From Intoshia linei (taxonomy: Eukaryota > Orthonectida > Rhopaluridae): a DNA stretch of 64,000 nucleotides. The position numbers and the translations under genes are program-made. The notes below the pieces were generated by a model. That model was given only the letters and a program-made list of their open reading frames with translations, had not been told where the DNA came from and did not search any database. Each line of letters begins with the position of its first letter. Positions within the stretch are counted from its first letter, which is position 1. Location of the stretch: the NCBI GenBank assembly GCA_001642005.1, contig LWCA01000021.1, positions 1 through 64,000 of the forward strand, written 5' to 3'. This document shows positions 12,501 to 24,938 of this stretch, in pieces.

Positions 12501-14909
12501 TCGAATGATTATTTTACAGAATTGGCCAATTTTTATCAACTTTTAGCATTTAATGATATTAAACAGTTTAAGTCAATTTTGAACACATTAACACAGGTGC
12601 ACAGTTCTTGATATTATCGGAATCATAAAAAATGTTTATCCCTACACTCATAAACATTTTTTTTGGTATAAAATTGTTTTTATGAACTTTGAATTGTTTT
12701 CAAAAAAAATTTGCAATTCTTTGAAATGTACATTGTACATTTTTTTAATTTAATTTAATTTTAATTTAGGGTGAAAATTTAAATATAGATGAAGAATTTT
12801 TAATATATTTTGGTATCTTTTATTTCATATTTTGTTTAAATTAGGAATTACTTTACATATTAAATTTTAGTAAATCATTGTAAATCTGCAAACGTTTTAT
12901 GTAGTAATTGTATTCATTTAACTGATTGGAATAAAAATACAGTTAAAGATATTGATATAGGTTTTTAATAATTTTGAATATAATTAATGTGCCGTGTAGC
13001 GTCCCAATAAAATTTAAATTTTTTTAATTTTAATGGTCGATTCTTCAACCATCTGGTTATCAGTTAAATGTTAATTTATTGAATTAATCTAGAAATAAAT
13101 ATTAATTACAAAGCTTCAGTATTATAATGTTTAAAAAATTTTATGGTCAATGAGAAACAGTTTTTCCTTTTAATTTTAACATGAATTTTGTACTACACAC
13201 GGGAAATTATACAAAAATGTATTATAAATTTTAAAACTATCAAGTGTGTTAAGTTTTCTATTAATTAGATTATTCTATAATTATTTACATTTTTTAGAGT
13301 TGGATAATGTCGAATATATAATATGCAGGAATTATCAAATCTTACAAATTCACTCTAAAAAAAATTTATCCGAAAATGCACAGGTTTTGTCACATTTTAA
13401 AGTAATTAAAGTCAATAAAGCATTTGATTTTTTATTTTTGAATTTAGAAGATTATACCACAAAATTTGTATAATAAATTCCACCTGCGATTGGAAGATTT
13501 GTAATTATATTTAACACATTGCAGTAAATTAACATGTAATGTAACATGTAAATTAATTTCATGATCATTTTTTCGAGATCACCAGTACTCTAACTGCTAG
13601 AGGTTCCTAAAATGTATCGTATCATCCGGCCGGTGGGCAACATTGGGAGAACATGGTTTAAATTCTAAACTTAGATTTTTCTAATTATGTTATTCTTAGT
13701 GTATGTTACAGGAAATTTTTAAATTATAAACGTTGTATTCAAATTCAATTGATGTATTGATACGAGTTTTGTCTAATGCATGAACTCGAAGAGTGAGTGG
13801 ATTAATTGTCTTTAGTAACTGAAGCTTAGTTTAACAAATCAGTATTAAGTAACAAAATTAAGAATTTAAGTTACGAATCATTTAATTTAATTTATTAAAA
13901 AGTTATTTATTTAGACTACAGACCCCAGTTAAAACTGAAATATTAAGATTAATTTTTTACCTACAAACCATTATACAAAAATATTCTATAGTGTTCACAC
14001 CAGAGTATATTTTTTTATCCAATTCAAATTTCAAATTAAATTTTACTTTCTTATTTTACTCTAATTATTCACGTTGCTTGTCAAAATTTGAAAATTGCCT
14101 GTAACTTATATAACAGATGTCAACTGAGTGACTCGTTTAATTATAAAATTATAATGTTTGAACAGATGAAACATGTTTTTTGCTACATAGTTTCCCAAGT
14201 TGGGAAGTTAGACACATACATTATGTAGAGATGAAACAATGACTTTAATTGCGTAAATTCTTTGTATCTACAACTTGAGTTAATTGAATTTTAAATTGAT
14301 CACATCTCGTCGTGCAAATTTCCAATTTTCAACTTTTACACACCAAGTTAGAAGTGATTGATAAGAATATGATCCTAATAAAAATATACGGTAAGCTTGT
14401 CAATCATTACTAAAAAGATTTTTGAACACGAAAAACTTAACTTTTACAGTCATTACATTTTTTGATTTAACTTTATTCATGCAAACATAAATCTTTATAA
14501 AAAAATATATAAATAAAATACTTTTTTTCTGGGATTCCATTAAACATTAAAAACATAATTATAAAAAAGCCGTTGTCGTGGCAACCTAACACTCTGATCT
14601 GTAATGGTTTTGTAATTCTAATATTGGTAATTGAGAAGTAATGTCAATACATCATTGAAATTATCTTCAATTTTATTGTTCTAAATACTGTAATTTTTAA
14701 TTTTATTTATTTTTTTTGCAACTTATACATTGTATTGTGATATTAAATTTAGCTTACAATATTGTCAAGTTCATTTTCCGTGTGTTGATAGCTTTATTTC
14801 TGGGTTAATCTGTCAACAAACTGTTTCATTATTGACACATTTTTCTTATCCAATAAAATCGACAATATTGACTAGTTTGGGTAATGAACCTTTTGTTAAA
14901 TATTATTAA
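6583..14909 (+). CDS. NAE1: NEDD8-activating enzyme E1 regulatory subunit-like (NAE1/APPBP1/ULA1)
   Basis: NAE1 pairs with UBA3 to activate the ubiquitin-like protein NEDD8 for cullin neddylation. Recognised exons: 6583-6680, 7173-7196, 7530-7587, 8001-8206, 8463-8572, 11503-11569, 11714-about 11780, possibly 11830-11868, 12454-12596, 12770-12812, 12871-12960, 13298-13383, 13448-13500 and 14753-14909. Joined translations align colinearly with animal NAE1: HHRIWTKCHQTML then VSKVCVIGS, VIKNLALL then DIGFITVIDD, CLKDLN, SVFGVYGLIDF, LPDMHSSNDYF, LCSNCIHLTDW and SFISGLICQQTV, with matching spacing in the adenylation-fold half. As in all NAE1 proteins the catalytic cysteine belongs to the partner. 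The start codon was not found. The junctions 7587/8001 and 8572/11503 are out of phase, so a small exon is missing or there is an assembly error. The roughly 2.9-kb intron (8573-11502) is packed with transposons. It is very divergent; a decaying copy cannot be excluded. Confidence 0.72.
9385..9960. mobile_element. Foldback element with about 150-nt inverted arms
   Basis: Positions 9385-9520 are repeated in inverted orientation at about 9800-9960. The match is almost perfect over ACATCATAGAGCGACATAAT and over the stretch ending TTTGTGGACTTCTTTGGGAA. The centre (about 9500-9790) consists of imperfect direct repeats of roughly 75-80 nt built around CCAAAATTTGATAGGGTTTT, so the whole block could form a very long hairpin. 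No ORF. It lies in the large intron of the NAE1-like gene. Confidence 0.75.
9961..10361. mobile_element. hAT-type MITE, family B
   Basis: The ends ATTGATTCTCAACCTGGGCG and AAAAAAGGTTGAGAATAACC are an inverted pair of the animal hAT type (consensus CAGTGGTTCTCAACC). It is bracketed by GCTCTAGA on the left (ending about 9957) and CTCTAGAA on the right, resembling a target duplication. It abuts the foldback element and precedes a further hAT MITE at 10377, forming a stack of insertions. Confidence 0.65.
10377..10658. mobile_element. hAT-type MITE, family C
   Basis: The left end is CAGTGACCACCAAGCTTTTT and the right end GTAATTTGATGGCCACTG. Internal GGGGCCGG and GGCCCGCGGGCC blocks near the ends are typical of hAT non-autonomous elements in many animals. 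Flanks ATCTAGAG and CTCTAGAG agree at 7 of 8 bases, a convincing target duplication. Confidence 0.8.
11256..11447. mobile_element. Short hAT-like MITE
   Basis: The left terminus CAGCGTTCGCCAAAGTGGCT and right terminus TTTTGAAAACCACTG form an imperfect inverted pair of the CAGTGGTTC type. No target duplication was found. It is the last element before NAE1-like exon 11503-11569. Confidence 0.45.
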
Positions 14910-15705
14910 TTAAATTGTTCATTTTCGTTTATTACTTCTTATAGTTCATTTATATTTATTTCTTATTGTCTTGTGTTTTATGTTGACTAATTATATTTGT
15001 TTTAAAAGTAGATTACATTTATTCAGAGGTGAATCTACCATGTTCGAGCCCTCTCCAAAAATTAATAATAGGTCCCTAAAAAAAATTTCCCAAACGATGG
15101 GTATGGCATAGTCCTAGCCACCTCTCCACCTGTTTGGAGTTACACCACAGTTTTAATTTGACATATAAAATAGTTGATATTAAAAAATATAATTTTTTAC
15201 ATGTTCAAATAGGAAAACCAACGCTCAATTTTCAATTATTTTGTCCAGGCCTCCGCGAAAAGAGCTGTCGATTCCGTTACATTCGAATTTGCATATATTT
15301 ATCATAAACCTGAATAGATGGTTTAAATTAAACAAATCTGTCATGATCAAGGATGCGAATGTACTGGTGATAATTTCGTTGAAGTTTTAATTCAAGTAAA
15401 ATGAATTGAAAAACATTAATATTACAAATATTAATGTCAAAACTCATGTTCTGTATTGATAAATGTCTGTATTTGTGATTTTGGAAATCCTCAACAATGA
15501 TTCACAAAATATTATTGTATCAAGTGGATTATTTAAGGTTTTTTTCGTCGACATCATAAATAAAAAGGAGGGGCAAATATGTAATAGTGATATGTATTAA
15601 TAAACAAGAATATTTAAATTTATTACCACAATGTATTACATATGTATCTACATTTTAGTTGAATTTTAATGAAATACATTTTCTTTTAGTCATGATTCTA
15701 CACTT
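14910..15705. other. Intergenic, with degenerate family A MITE
   Basis: Between the NAE1-like stop and the claudin-like stop (convergent genes) there is one recognisable element. About 15024-15270 starts CAGAGGTGAATCTACCATGT, a worn family A end, and has the CCAGGCCTCCGCGAAAAG segment near its right side. On the minus strand an AATAAA lies at 15624-15619, about 80 nt beyond the claudin-like stop, and is a plausible polyadenylation signal. Nothing else was recognised. Confidence 0.5.
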
Positions 15706-18655
15706 TTACAATTCAGTTGTCATTGCTTTTTCTGATACAGGTATCAAAGCTCTTTTATTTTTAATATAGTACATAAATATTAAAGAAATAATCAAAAGAA
15801 AGGATCCAATGATTGTAGAAATCACAGCAGATGCATAACTAATATATAAATAACTAACATCTTGGTTTGGCATCCATGTGGTCACATTATTGGCGTATAT
15901 CCCAAACAAAAATAATGATATTAATTTTGAAAATACTAAAAATCACAATTATATTATTCATGTGCAATTATTGAACAATAAAAGTTTCGATGTTGGTTTT
16001 ATTTAATTTCTTATAAATTGAAAATCATAAAAATTATGAGTTTTCTCTTACCCCTCTAATGAAATATTTAATATAAAAAGTTATGCCCATAGTTTTTTTC
16101 ATAGGTCGTGGAGAAAATTTTTTTTATACTATGTTACTAACTTCGAAAAAGTACAATTTTTCATATTTTTTTCAAAGTCTCGGTTGGCAGGGTTTGTGGT
16201 AACAATGCCTATATAGCAGATTATAAGATGAATTAAAAATTGATAATCGTCGGCACATAAATAATGTATATAAATAATATAAAAACTTTAAATTAGCTCC
16301 ATTTAATAAACCTTTAGAAAAATGGTTCCCGATTAGAGATCCCAGGACCCCTATTCCTAGGGATCCAAAACTATATGCCTTAGGTTCTGTCTTGTTAGAT
16401 TCAAATAAAATTAAAAAAATTTATCAACTTTTGTTTATTTTTATAGAAGAATTTCTAGTATTTATTATAGTTACAGGTTTTGGGAATTTATCCCAAAGCC
16501 TAGATGACAGCTATTATTGTTATTTCAAAAATCCCATTTTTATTCTACCATCAATATAATTTAATAAAAAATACCATTTCAAACCCTCACGGAAAAATCG
16601 ACTTTTAACGATATTTTTTATAGTAACGATAACGACAAAATAATTCAATCCTAAAAATTGTCATAAATAGCATAAATTCCAGCAAAATATAATCATAAAA
16701 ACCTATTTTGTCATTTTTAATGTGATGATATATATATTCAGAACCAATTTAATAAATACTTAAAAATACCAATTGTGTATTAATAATTAATTGAATAATT
16801 AATTTTACGATTATTGCAAAGGATTGTAATATAAAAATGATTGATGTTGATGATGATTGTTGTTCAAAATTTTTGGAAAATGAAAATTTGAAATTTAAAA
16901 ATTCAAACGTCTGGAATTTATATTTTAATTTAAACTTGTATTATTTTTAAATTACCTATGTGAAAATGTATGAAAATAAAAGAATAAAATTTTTCAAAAT
17001 TATGCTGTGTATATCATAGAATACATAGACGTGTGAAGTAAAATTGATGTGTATAGTATAGAATACACAGACAGTGAAAGGGTTAAAGTATAAAATTACT
17101 TTTTTTTCCGGTATTAAGTATTCTTGTCAAAAACTTTATAACTTGTAACCTGAAGCTGCTGCAGTTTTTTAATTTTTAAAAATGAGAAAAACCCAATATT
17201 CAATAGAGAAATGGAGAAATATTCAAGGTTTAAAAAAACATCAAAATGTTAAATTGATACAATCAATCATGAAGATGTTTTAACCAGTTTGAAAAAATTG
17301 GATATTAACATTGAAATATCTGATGAATTTTTCGACATTGAATCAGAGGAGGATACATTAATAAATGCATCATTAGAAGCAATAGAAGATCTAATAAAAA
17401 AATTAAAAAATATCAGCTGCGTTCCTGCATCAGATATAAAAAAATTATTAGAAATTCGAAAAAACTTGTATAATAATTAAATTCATTTAGTTTGTAGTTT
17501 TAATTTCGATTTCATAAATCTAATACTTTTCTCATTATTTTCATTTATCATTATTTGTAAAAATTTTTTCAGCATAGTGATTTCTATACCTAATTTGACC
17601 CCAAATTTGACATAGTTTGATTTAGTGAAATACCCTAATATACATGTATAATATACATTGTATATGTATGTATTAAAAATATATTACCAGAAATGTCTTG
17701 AAGTAGTTGAAAACTGAATAAATAATGGTAAATTGATGATATTGTACCTTTAAGAGAACTATTTCTACAAGTCAGCAACAGTATAATACAAACCATATCC
17801 AAAACTATGGAAATAGTAGATGTTATTTGAACAATTACAAACCATCCTATTATAAAAATTATTATATAAATCATTATTATTAAAATTGTATACCAGTGCA
17901 AGGTTTCTTAAAGTTAAAACTCCACGGACCCCTCATTTCACCCGAAATTTTTATCAAACCCCTCAAAATATCTATATAATATTTTTAATAATATATAAAA
18001 AAGGATTCATCTTTAACGGAGACGAGAGGGGGAAAGGGTAGATTTTGTTTACCGCTGTGGGGTAACCTCACAAGGATAGTAAAATAATGATTTGATAATG
18101 GTAGAAAAGAAACAAGTCAATTTCTGAGAAAATTAAAAATAAAAATTACACTAACTATTAATTTATAATTAATTCAAAACTTTTGAGTTACCGGATCTTA
18201 CCAGGGTAATTTGAGTTTTTGTCCATGGAGATTTAAATTTCTACAAATGAAATTTATGATTAAATTTTAGTATTTGAGATACAAAAAATTCGAAAATTAT
18301 CCAATTGTTGTGGTTATGGGTATTTTACCGCCAACGATTCCAGTAAATATTTTAAAAATATATTAATAAATAATGTAATACCTGGAAATAGAAACTTTCG
18401 AATACGCCAAAAATAGGTTGAATAAATCCACCAACATCCATAATATGTTTGCATAATTTCATCTCTTTTTAATGTTAAACCATCAAAGCAAACTGTCCAT
18501 AGACCTATCATTTTAAAAGGCGTATGAAGCCTTGGCCAACTAATCAACCAAAATGGTGTACAAAAAGCAAACAAATTAAAAAAAAAAGTTACGAATATTA
18601 AACATAGGGTCAACTTATAAAAATAAATGTGAATACGATCTATGTTAAATTTCAT
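15706..18655 (-). CDS. Claudin/PMP22-family four-helix membrane protein
   Basis: Three exons read on the minus strand: 18655-18382, 17846-17688 and 15935-15706. All are joined in phase 1 with GT-AG introns and give 220 residues ending in a stop. Four hydrophobic segments are visible: LTLCLIFVTFFFNLF (about 12-35), WFVIVQITSTIS then VLDMVCIILLLT (about 92-118), FSKLISLFLFGIYA (about 146-160) and ISTIIGSFLLIISLIFMYYI (about 180-200). The first loop carries GLWTVC and a second cysteine 18 residues on (YYGC), the claudin-superfamily signature GLW-x2-C...C. Such proteins sit in the plasma membrane at junctions or as channel or adhesion subunits. Length and topology fit the family, but the exact subfamily (claudin, PMP22/EMP or TARP-like) cannot be decided. 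Intron 2 holds repeats and a possible small ORF on the other strand. Confidence 0.8.
16318..16720. mobile_element. MITE family D (hAT-like end)
   Basis: It starts near AATGGTTCCCGATTAGAGAT and shares the internal segment GGGAATTTATCCCAAAGCCT plus the following TATTATTGTTATTTCAAAAA. The inverted counterpart appears at about 21420-21791 and 40320-40621. A related start is at 35744. The right boundary is uncertain. It lies in intron 2 of the claudin-like gene. Confidence 0.55.
17183..17480 (+). other. Possible small ORF remnant, unidentified
   Basis: A first frame from ATG at 17183 reads MRKTQYSIEKWRNIQGLKKH and stops. An overlapping frame continues from about 17260 with EDVLTSLKKLDINIEI, then EFFDIESEEDT and LEAIEDLIKKLKN, ending at a stop at 17480. 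The hydrophilic, helix-like second half looks protein-coding in composition, but the two parts need a frame change to join. It lies antisense in an intron of the claudin-like gene. No family was recognised; a gene remnant is the simplest view. Confidence 0.25.
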
Positions 18656-19466
18656 TTACGATTAATTGGACATGGTCCATTGACTAAAACTAAAACTACA
18701 GTAACTTTAACAATGATGATCTAAACATAAACATAATCTCATCATATTTCATTAATTCAAGATCGTCTCTCAATTAAATTTGAAAATGTTTTTCTCGTGC
18801 CCCTTATTAATTAAAGAATTATAAAATTTTTCCATTTTAACGTTGATCAGTTAAGGTTCTCCGATAAGGACACATTACACCTAACTGGGTCTATGAGTCT
18901 TTCCTATATCTGCATAAAAAATGATAAAGCGATAAGATAAGATAAAATGATAGGAAAAATAAATTATTGAAAAATTGAACCAATTCAAAATATCACGTGT
19001 TTAATTTGCACAAATAAGGAATGAACCAACAGGTCAATTGGTTCAATTTTTGAATACTCTCATTAAATATTCAAACAAATTACACAAAAATAATCAAACG
19101 AAAACAATAAAACGTCCCAGACAAAAACTTGATTTTGATTGATAAAATAATTGCCGCATACATCACCTTAATTTAAGGCTTAAATTATAAATTATAATAA
19201 TGCACTAACAATTTTTAATTGTGAACCACACATTTTAATCTAAATGGTGCACAATTTTGAACAGCTAAAATTTACGTAATTTTCACGAAATTCAACATTG
19301 TCAATCTCATTATTCCAACTTACACAAAGGTATAATTAATTAATAAGTAAAATAATACATAAAATGAAAATGTTCCACAAATAAAAAATGGAATTGTATT
19401 AGCAACCAGGTAAACATATTCTTAAACGAATTTAATATTTAAATCCATCAAAACTAAAATTTTAAA
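18656..19466. promoter_or_regulatory. Divergent intergenic region, claudin-like and XRRA1-like genes
   Basis: The two start codons face away from each other across about 810 bp, so both promoters must lie here if there are no distant 5' exons. Apart from A+T-rich sequence, the only clear structure is an inverted repeat: AAAATTGAACCAATT at about 18970-18984 and AATTGGTTCAATTTT at about 19036-19050, a perfect 15-bp stem around a roughly 50-nt loop. It could be a small MITE or a chance hairpin. No TATA box was singled out. Confidence 0.4.
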
Positions 19467-22400
19467 ATGACAATACACAATTACAATATAAAATTGCACA
19501 ACCCTGAAAATAAATCAACAAATCTATCAAAATGTTTTCCTGTACGATATTGTGGAATAAGTCGATTATTTGGTACATTATTGTAAATTACTTAACTTAC
19601 TTTTTAGTTTTGGTATTTTTAGTAGTATTGCAATCCTTACATTTTGATATTAATTTTTTCAATTTTTTCAATTTTTTTTGAATATATAATTTATTTAGAT
19701 TCCAATAAATGGATTAAAAAAGGTGCAGAAACAAAAAACTCACTACCCACTGAAAAAAAACCATTAAAATCAAATGAGTATAAATATAAAACTCTAAACA
19801 AGAAATTTCTGGTACTAATAAAAATTTTAAATTTAATATAAATTTAAAATTTCAAGTTGGATAAAGCTTGTGTAAAGTTTCCACACGATGTTTGTTATAT
19901 TCGAATAATTGACGAAAATTTAAATAAAAATGATGATGCTGATTTTGTAGAGTTTATTAATCTTTTAGCTATTAATGCATCAGAGAATGAATTGAAATTA
20001 GGTAGTGATTTATTTTAATTTTTAATATTTTTTAGAGCATTTTCAAAATTTTCCACAATTACAATGCTTAGAAATGTCAATGAACCAAATGGATAATTTG
20101 AATAATATTGATTATAAAAAATTTAATTTAATGACTGCTTTGGATTTATCATTTAATAACTTGACGAATTCGAATGATATTGAACATTTGGCTCTTTTAC
20201 CACAGTTGAATAGATTAAACCTTTCCAATAATCTGTTTACTAAATTTCCGGATAGAATTTCTAGTTATTTATTAAAAGGGTGCGTTTTTATTTGTTCTTT
20301 ATGTATTTATTTTGCTTATTTTATTTTTTAGCAATATTGAGCCTTTTAATTCGTTAGAACATTTAGTATTGGATTGCAACAAATTTTGTTCGGCAAATTT
20401 GTTTGTTAGTATAGCAGGATTTAAAAGGTTTAATTAATTAAATTAATTTCACTAAATTTAAAATTCCTCTAAGAGGCGTCCCTTCTTTTTTAAAATTAGT
20501 AATTGCCCACGCCTTTTGACTGTTAGTAAAATAATTTATATTCATGACAGACCCGACCTACCATGCTTGAGCCCCACGCCAAAATTAAAAATAATCCCCT
20601 CAAATTTTTCAAATTAACAAAGAATGCACATACCATATAACCCTTAGCCACTTCTTCACAGGTCTAAATTGTACAGTTTAAATTTGGCACAAAATAGTTA
20701 TCATGTTTAAAAAAAAACTTTTTGAAATGCTCAATTTCTAAAAATGATGCCCCATATTACTAAAATTTGGTCTTGGTCGAAAACGAGGGGACACATAATA
20801 TGGTCGTTTTTTATGTTAATTAAATCTCTAAAAATTAATGGAGATTAAAGAAACTGGCCCTCAGTTTTATTAATACATGGGTTCTTAAAATTTCAGACTT
20901 TTTACCTGTCCCAGTGTTATAGAACTGATATTTATAATAATACTAATTTATTTTTAGATTAAAAAAATTGTCAATATCTCATAATGATTTAGCTTTTATA
21001 CCACGAATATCTTATTCTAAAGAAAAAAACAATTTTATTGTAAATTACGACAAAGCTTATACTCCATATTTAGATGAAAAACCTGATGGTATATTTGATT
21101 ATCTTTTAGTTACAGTATGATCCAATTTTTCTAACCCCTTTTACATTAATCATCCGGTAAATCTATAGGTTAGTAAATAGGTTCCCACACTTTTTTCACT
21201 GCGGACGAGTAATAAATTATAAAATTTATCGCGGACCATTAAAGTTAAATTACTAGGCAACTTTAAAAAAATTTATTTAAAAAACGTAATAAATTTACTT
21301 CTAATCAGTAAAAAAATAATTACGCGAACCGACATTTGGGAAACGCTGGGTTAGTACAAATTTTGATTAAAAGATTAAAAATAAATTAAAAGTATTTTTT
21401 TAAATTTTCCTGGCACCCATTGTAGTGGCTGATATCACTTTAATGGAAAAATTTTGGTATAAATAGTCTGTGTTTTTATGGAAGCATATTGCAACTCTAA
21501 TGCAATTTTAAACGATTTTTCCCTGAGTGTTTGAAATTGTATCACTTATGGCATCGTAAATTGTGTTAATAGTGGAATAAAAGTAGGTTTTTAAAATAAT
21601 AATGTAGCCGTCGTATAGTCTTTGGGATAAATTGCAAATATCTTACAATTCTGTAATAAATATTACAAATTCTGCTATAAAAATGAACAAAAGTTGATAA
21701 AAATTTTTTCATATTTTATTTGAATCTCACGGATTCCAGGCATATAGTTTTGAATCACTAATGGGTCCAGGGAACCCAGTCGGGACCACTGCTCTAATGT
21801 CTGATTTTAACTGGTAAATGAAAATATAAGTAACCCTACCAGACATTTTTGCTTAAAATTAGTATTGTATTAATTTTGTATATTTATTATTTTATTTAAA
21901 TTTATTTATTTAGAAAATCCATATTTGGAATCTTTAAAAGAAGTTGATGATTACATGTCTAATAAATGGAGAATTAATAAACCAAATTTGAAAGAAAATT
22001 GCATTCCATTTTGTGAAATCATTGATATCAATATTGATAATAACTTGGTACGACATTTATGTTTCATAAAATCTTAACCATGTGCCTGTTCTTAATTATT
22101 TAAAGACTAATAATCTTAGAATTTTCAAAAACAAAAACAATCAATCTTCAATATAAAATTATTATAAATTATAATTATTAATAATCATGATTAAAATGTG
22201 GCCATTTAATTTTTTAACTAAAGCATTGATCACCGTTTATATTTACTTACATTTACATTTGTGTATTAATTTATATTAGATTTCTGATGAAAAATGCATA
22301 ATTAGTCTATCACTTTGGCCACAGTTAAACTCGATCAGTTTGGTTGGAAATCCTATAATTTTAAATAATAAAAATAATCCTCCACTTTTACAAAACATGT

Positions 22401-24938
22401 TGGTTAATACAAGAAATATAACGATTTACAGGTATTATATTATAATTAATATATAATTTTGATAAATGATTTATTATTTTTTTGAATTTTAGATACCGAA
22501 AAAAGGAAAAATATAGAAAATTATCTTATATAAACTATGATTCGCAGGTGATATTTTATTTATTATCTATATTTCAGGTGTAAATAAAAATGTAAAATTT
22601 TAAATTATAGTTGCATAATCGTTACACAAAACCACTAAAATCTTTGACATATGATTATACTATTCAAAATACTAAACACTTAAAATTGACTTTGGAAAAA
22701 TCTACCGCTAATCAGTGTATCAATGATAATGTACAATTGGAAACACAGATTACAATTAATACATCAAATTTAAAAAGCGAAAACACTCAAAGTACAATAA
22801 ATGCCGTCAGAACTGAAAATGGAAATGCCTTTATGACTGATGTAGAATTTAAAGATGTAATTTAATAAAAATACCATTACATTTTATATATAGCAACATA
22901 TTGAAGAAAACGAATCACAACAATTGGAGGGGTTGCAGAAATTGAAAGAATCTGATCTATTTGACACAATATACGACACAGAATATGATCATTTGATAAA
23001 TCATTTAAATATTGATACATTAGGTAAAATTTTAATCAACAATATACACAAAACATACTAAATCCAGTCGAGAGCCCCGAAAACTAAATATACATAAATG
23101 TATAAATAAAATAGAACAGGGTGGTCTAAACGCATGTTGAATGAGGACCAAAAAATAAATTTTAATAATTTTACGGATCGCAACATTAAAAAATATAGTT
23201 AAAAGGCAAGTATAAGTTAAAAAAATAAAAATTTCACCGATTAATCAGAAAATTACTACAAGTATCATGATATGAATATTACGCCAATTAAATTATAATT
23301 TATGTTGTATAAAGTCATAACAGAACAAAAAATCAAAATGATAGAATTATTATGGTAAAGTACAAAAAGTAAAAAGTTATGATGATATTTATGTAAATTA
23401 ATGTTTTTAAAAATATTTTACTAACCAATTTCGCGAGCCGCACAAGTTAATCTGGCGGGCCACGCTTTGGACTACCCTGATATAGAACATAATACAGAAT
23501 GAAAAACATTACTCACAATATCTCATTATTATCCATATACCGGCAGAGTTGATATGAATGCAAATGTCACCGCTTTGGTGATTGCTGATTTACCTTGTAA
23601 AGTAAATTTAAAATAATTGAGCATGGTAGGTTCGACTCTGTATGGATTGAAAGTGATGATAATTTAATTTAAAGTGTAAATTAGAAAGAAAAGCATGTCG
23701 AAAAAAGTTGAACACGGTACTATCAAATCCAATCTCATCAAACACAGTAGAGGTAAAAATATTTTATAAAATTAATCAACCAGGGTTTATGTTAATAATA
23801 TGTACTAATTAATATACATTGTATTTATGTATATTACGATTTTTTCAAATTTATTTAGTTTTGAATTGCACTTTTCGCGACAATTGTCGTTTATTAGCTT
23901 TGTAATTGTACAGTAATTACTCTAATACTCCAAATATCGATTTTTACAATATGTATAACTGAACTAGTTTGTATATTCGGTGCTTCGTACAAATTGCAGC
24001 TAGCTCTGCAGACTTTTTCATTTATATTATTATAACAGCGATTAAAAAATGTTATCTTTTAATATTACTGGTTTTATTTTCGTTATAAATCATACTTTAA
24101 TAGAGTTGACACCCTAGTTATTAGAGCCTAGTATATCAACAATTGTAAATTTATAATTTTTTTTTTGTTTATATACGTGTTATTGTCTAGTAAAGGTTAA
24201 TAACTTTTAATTTATTATAATCCAGCCTTAATAAAGTTTCACTTGGTGGGGACAAGCCCCCATTTAGGATCCACTAACTTAGAGTCTATATCAAATTTTT
24301 GAATTTTACTAACCAGAGAAATGTAAAATGAAGTAAATTTTAAAATGAATAATAAAAATTTAATAAATGGACTTTGATAATAAATAATTTTTTGATATTA
24401 ATATTTTACTAATTATCCAAAATTATATTTTGATTGAATGTTGGACTAATTTAATCAGAAATTTACATATCCTTTCAAAAACCAAAATTATTATTATTTT
24501 GAAAAATTTCCACCTCAGGAATTAACATCTTCACCATCGCTTAATATTTATTTTTTCGTTAAAATGGTTCAATAATTATTGATAATAATTATAATTACTA
24601 AATAAATAATTAAACATTTAAAAGAGAGGTCACCAATTCACATTTCTTTCGTAAATTTTAAATAAAAGTTACAGGTTTTTTTCAATTTTTATGTTACCAT
24701 TTATTACAACGATTTCCAAATGGGATACGGGGATAATATTGATCATATTACAAAAACATTATTAAATAAGGGTGCAAAAATTAAATTTTACTGTTGCGGA
24801 ATCAGGTTAATTAAATTTTGATCTAACCATAATTTGAATAGAGCCGGTTTGATTAAAAAAACTAATAATAAATTACTAGAAAAACCATTATCCAATATAC
24901 AAATCAACACAAAAATTGAAATCAAGAGAAATTACTAG
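19467..24938 (+). CDS. XRRA1: XRRA1-like leucine-rich-repeat protein
   Basis: Exons: 19467-19572, 19699-19811, 19857-20001, 20036-20279, 20332-20427, 20958-21088, 21914-22047, 22280-22431, 22493-22547, 22611-22856, 22894-23023, 23685-23752, 24675-24805 and 24842-24938. All phases agree, giving about 615 residues. The N-terminus has KCFPVRYCGISRL, like the NCFPAR motif I recall from animal XRRA1. Leucine-rich repeats follow: FPQLQCLEMSMNQM, ALDLSFNNLT, LNRLNLSNNLF, LEHLVLDCNKF, LKKLSISHNDL and LNSISLVGNPI. The NPPLLQNML after the last repeat also resembles XRRA1. The C-terminal third is polar and low in recognisable domains. XRRA1 function is poorly understood in any animal. Several introns (5, 6 and 11) have received MITEs. 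Beyond the stop, a shifted frame continues to 25077 (see findings). The last two exons are the least certain. Confidence 0.65.
20548..20800. mobile_element. Degenerate MITE, family A, in XRRA1-like intron 5
   Basis: The left end CAGACCCGACCTACCATGCT followed by TGAGCCCC is a clear family A terminus. The right end is blurred near TAATATGGTCGTTTTTTATG. No target duplication could be assigned. Confidence 0.45.
21180..21346. mobile_element. MITE family E (inverted relative to 46.3 kb copy)
   Basis: One end reads AGGTTCCCACACTTTTTTCA with GCGGACGAGTAATAAATTAT just inside. The other end reads GCGAACCGACATTTGGGAAA then CGCTG. The same arrangement, in the opposite orientation, is at about 46330-46515 (TCCGTTTCCGAAATGACGTT ... 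GTGCGAAAAGTGAGGGAATT). The element is under 200 bp and non-coding. It lies in intron 6 of the XRRA1-like gene. Confidence 0.55.
21420..21791. mobile_element. MITE family D, reverse orientation
   Basis: It ends GGAACCCAGTCGGGACCACTG, the reverse complement of the CAGTGGTTCCCGATT-type start. Internally GTCGTATAGTCTTTGGGATA matches the 16.5-kb and 40.5-kb copies. The left limit is approximate. It lies in intron 6 of the XRRA1-like gene, next to the family E copy. Confidence 0.55.
23117..23479. mobile_element. hAT-type MITE, family F, in XRRA1-like intron 11
   Basis: Ends CAGGGTGGTCTAAACGCATG and GGCCACGCTTTGGACTACCCTG (22 bases as read to the last G, imperfectly inverted). Flanks AAATAGAA and ATATAGAA agree at 7 of 8 positions, supporting an 8-bp target duplication. 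Non-coding, 363 bp. Confidence 0.78.

Noticed and set aside
21089..21114. Longer version of XRRA1-like exon 6 ending at 21114
   Set aside because: The donor at 21115 gives phase 0, which runs into a stop in the next exon. The donor at 21089 (GTATAT) gives phase 1 and an open joined frame.
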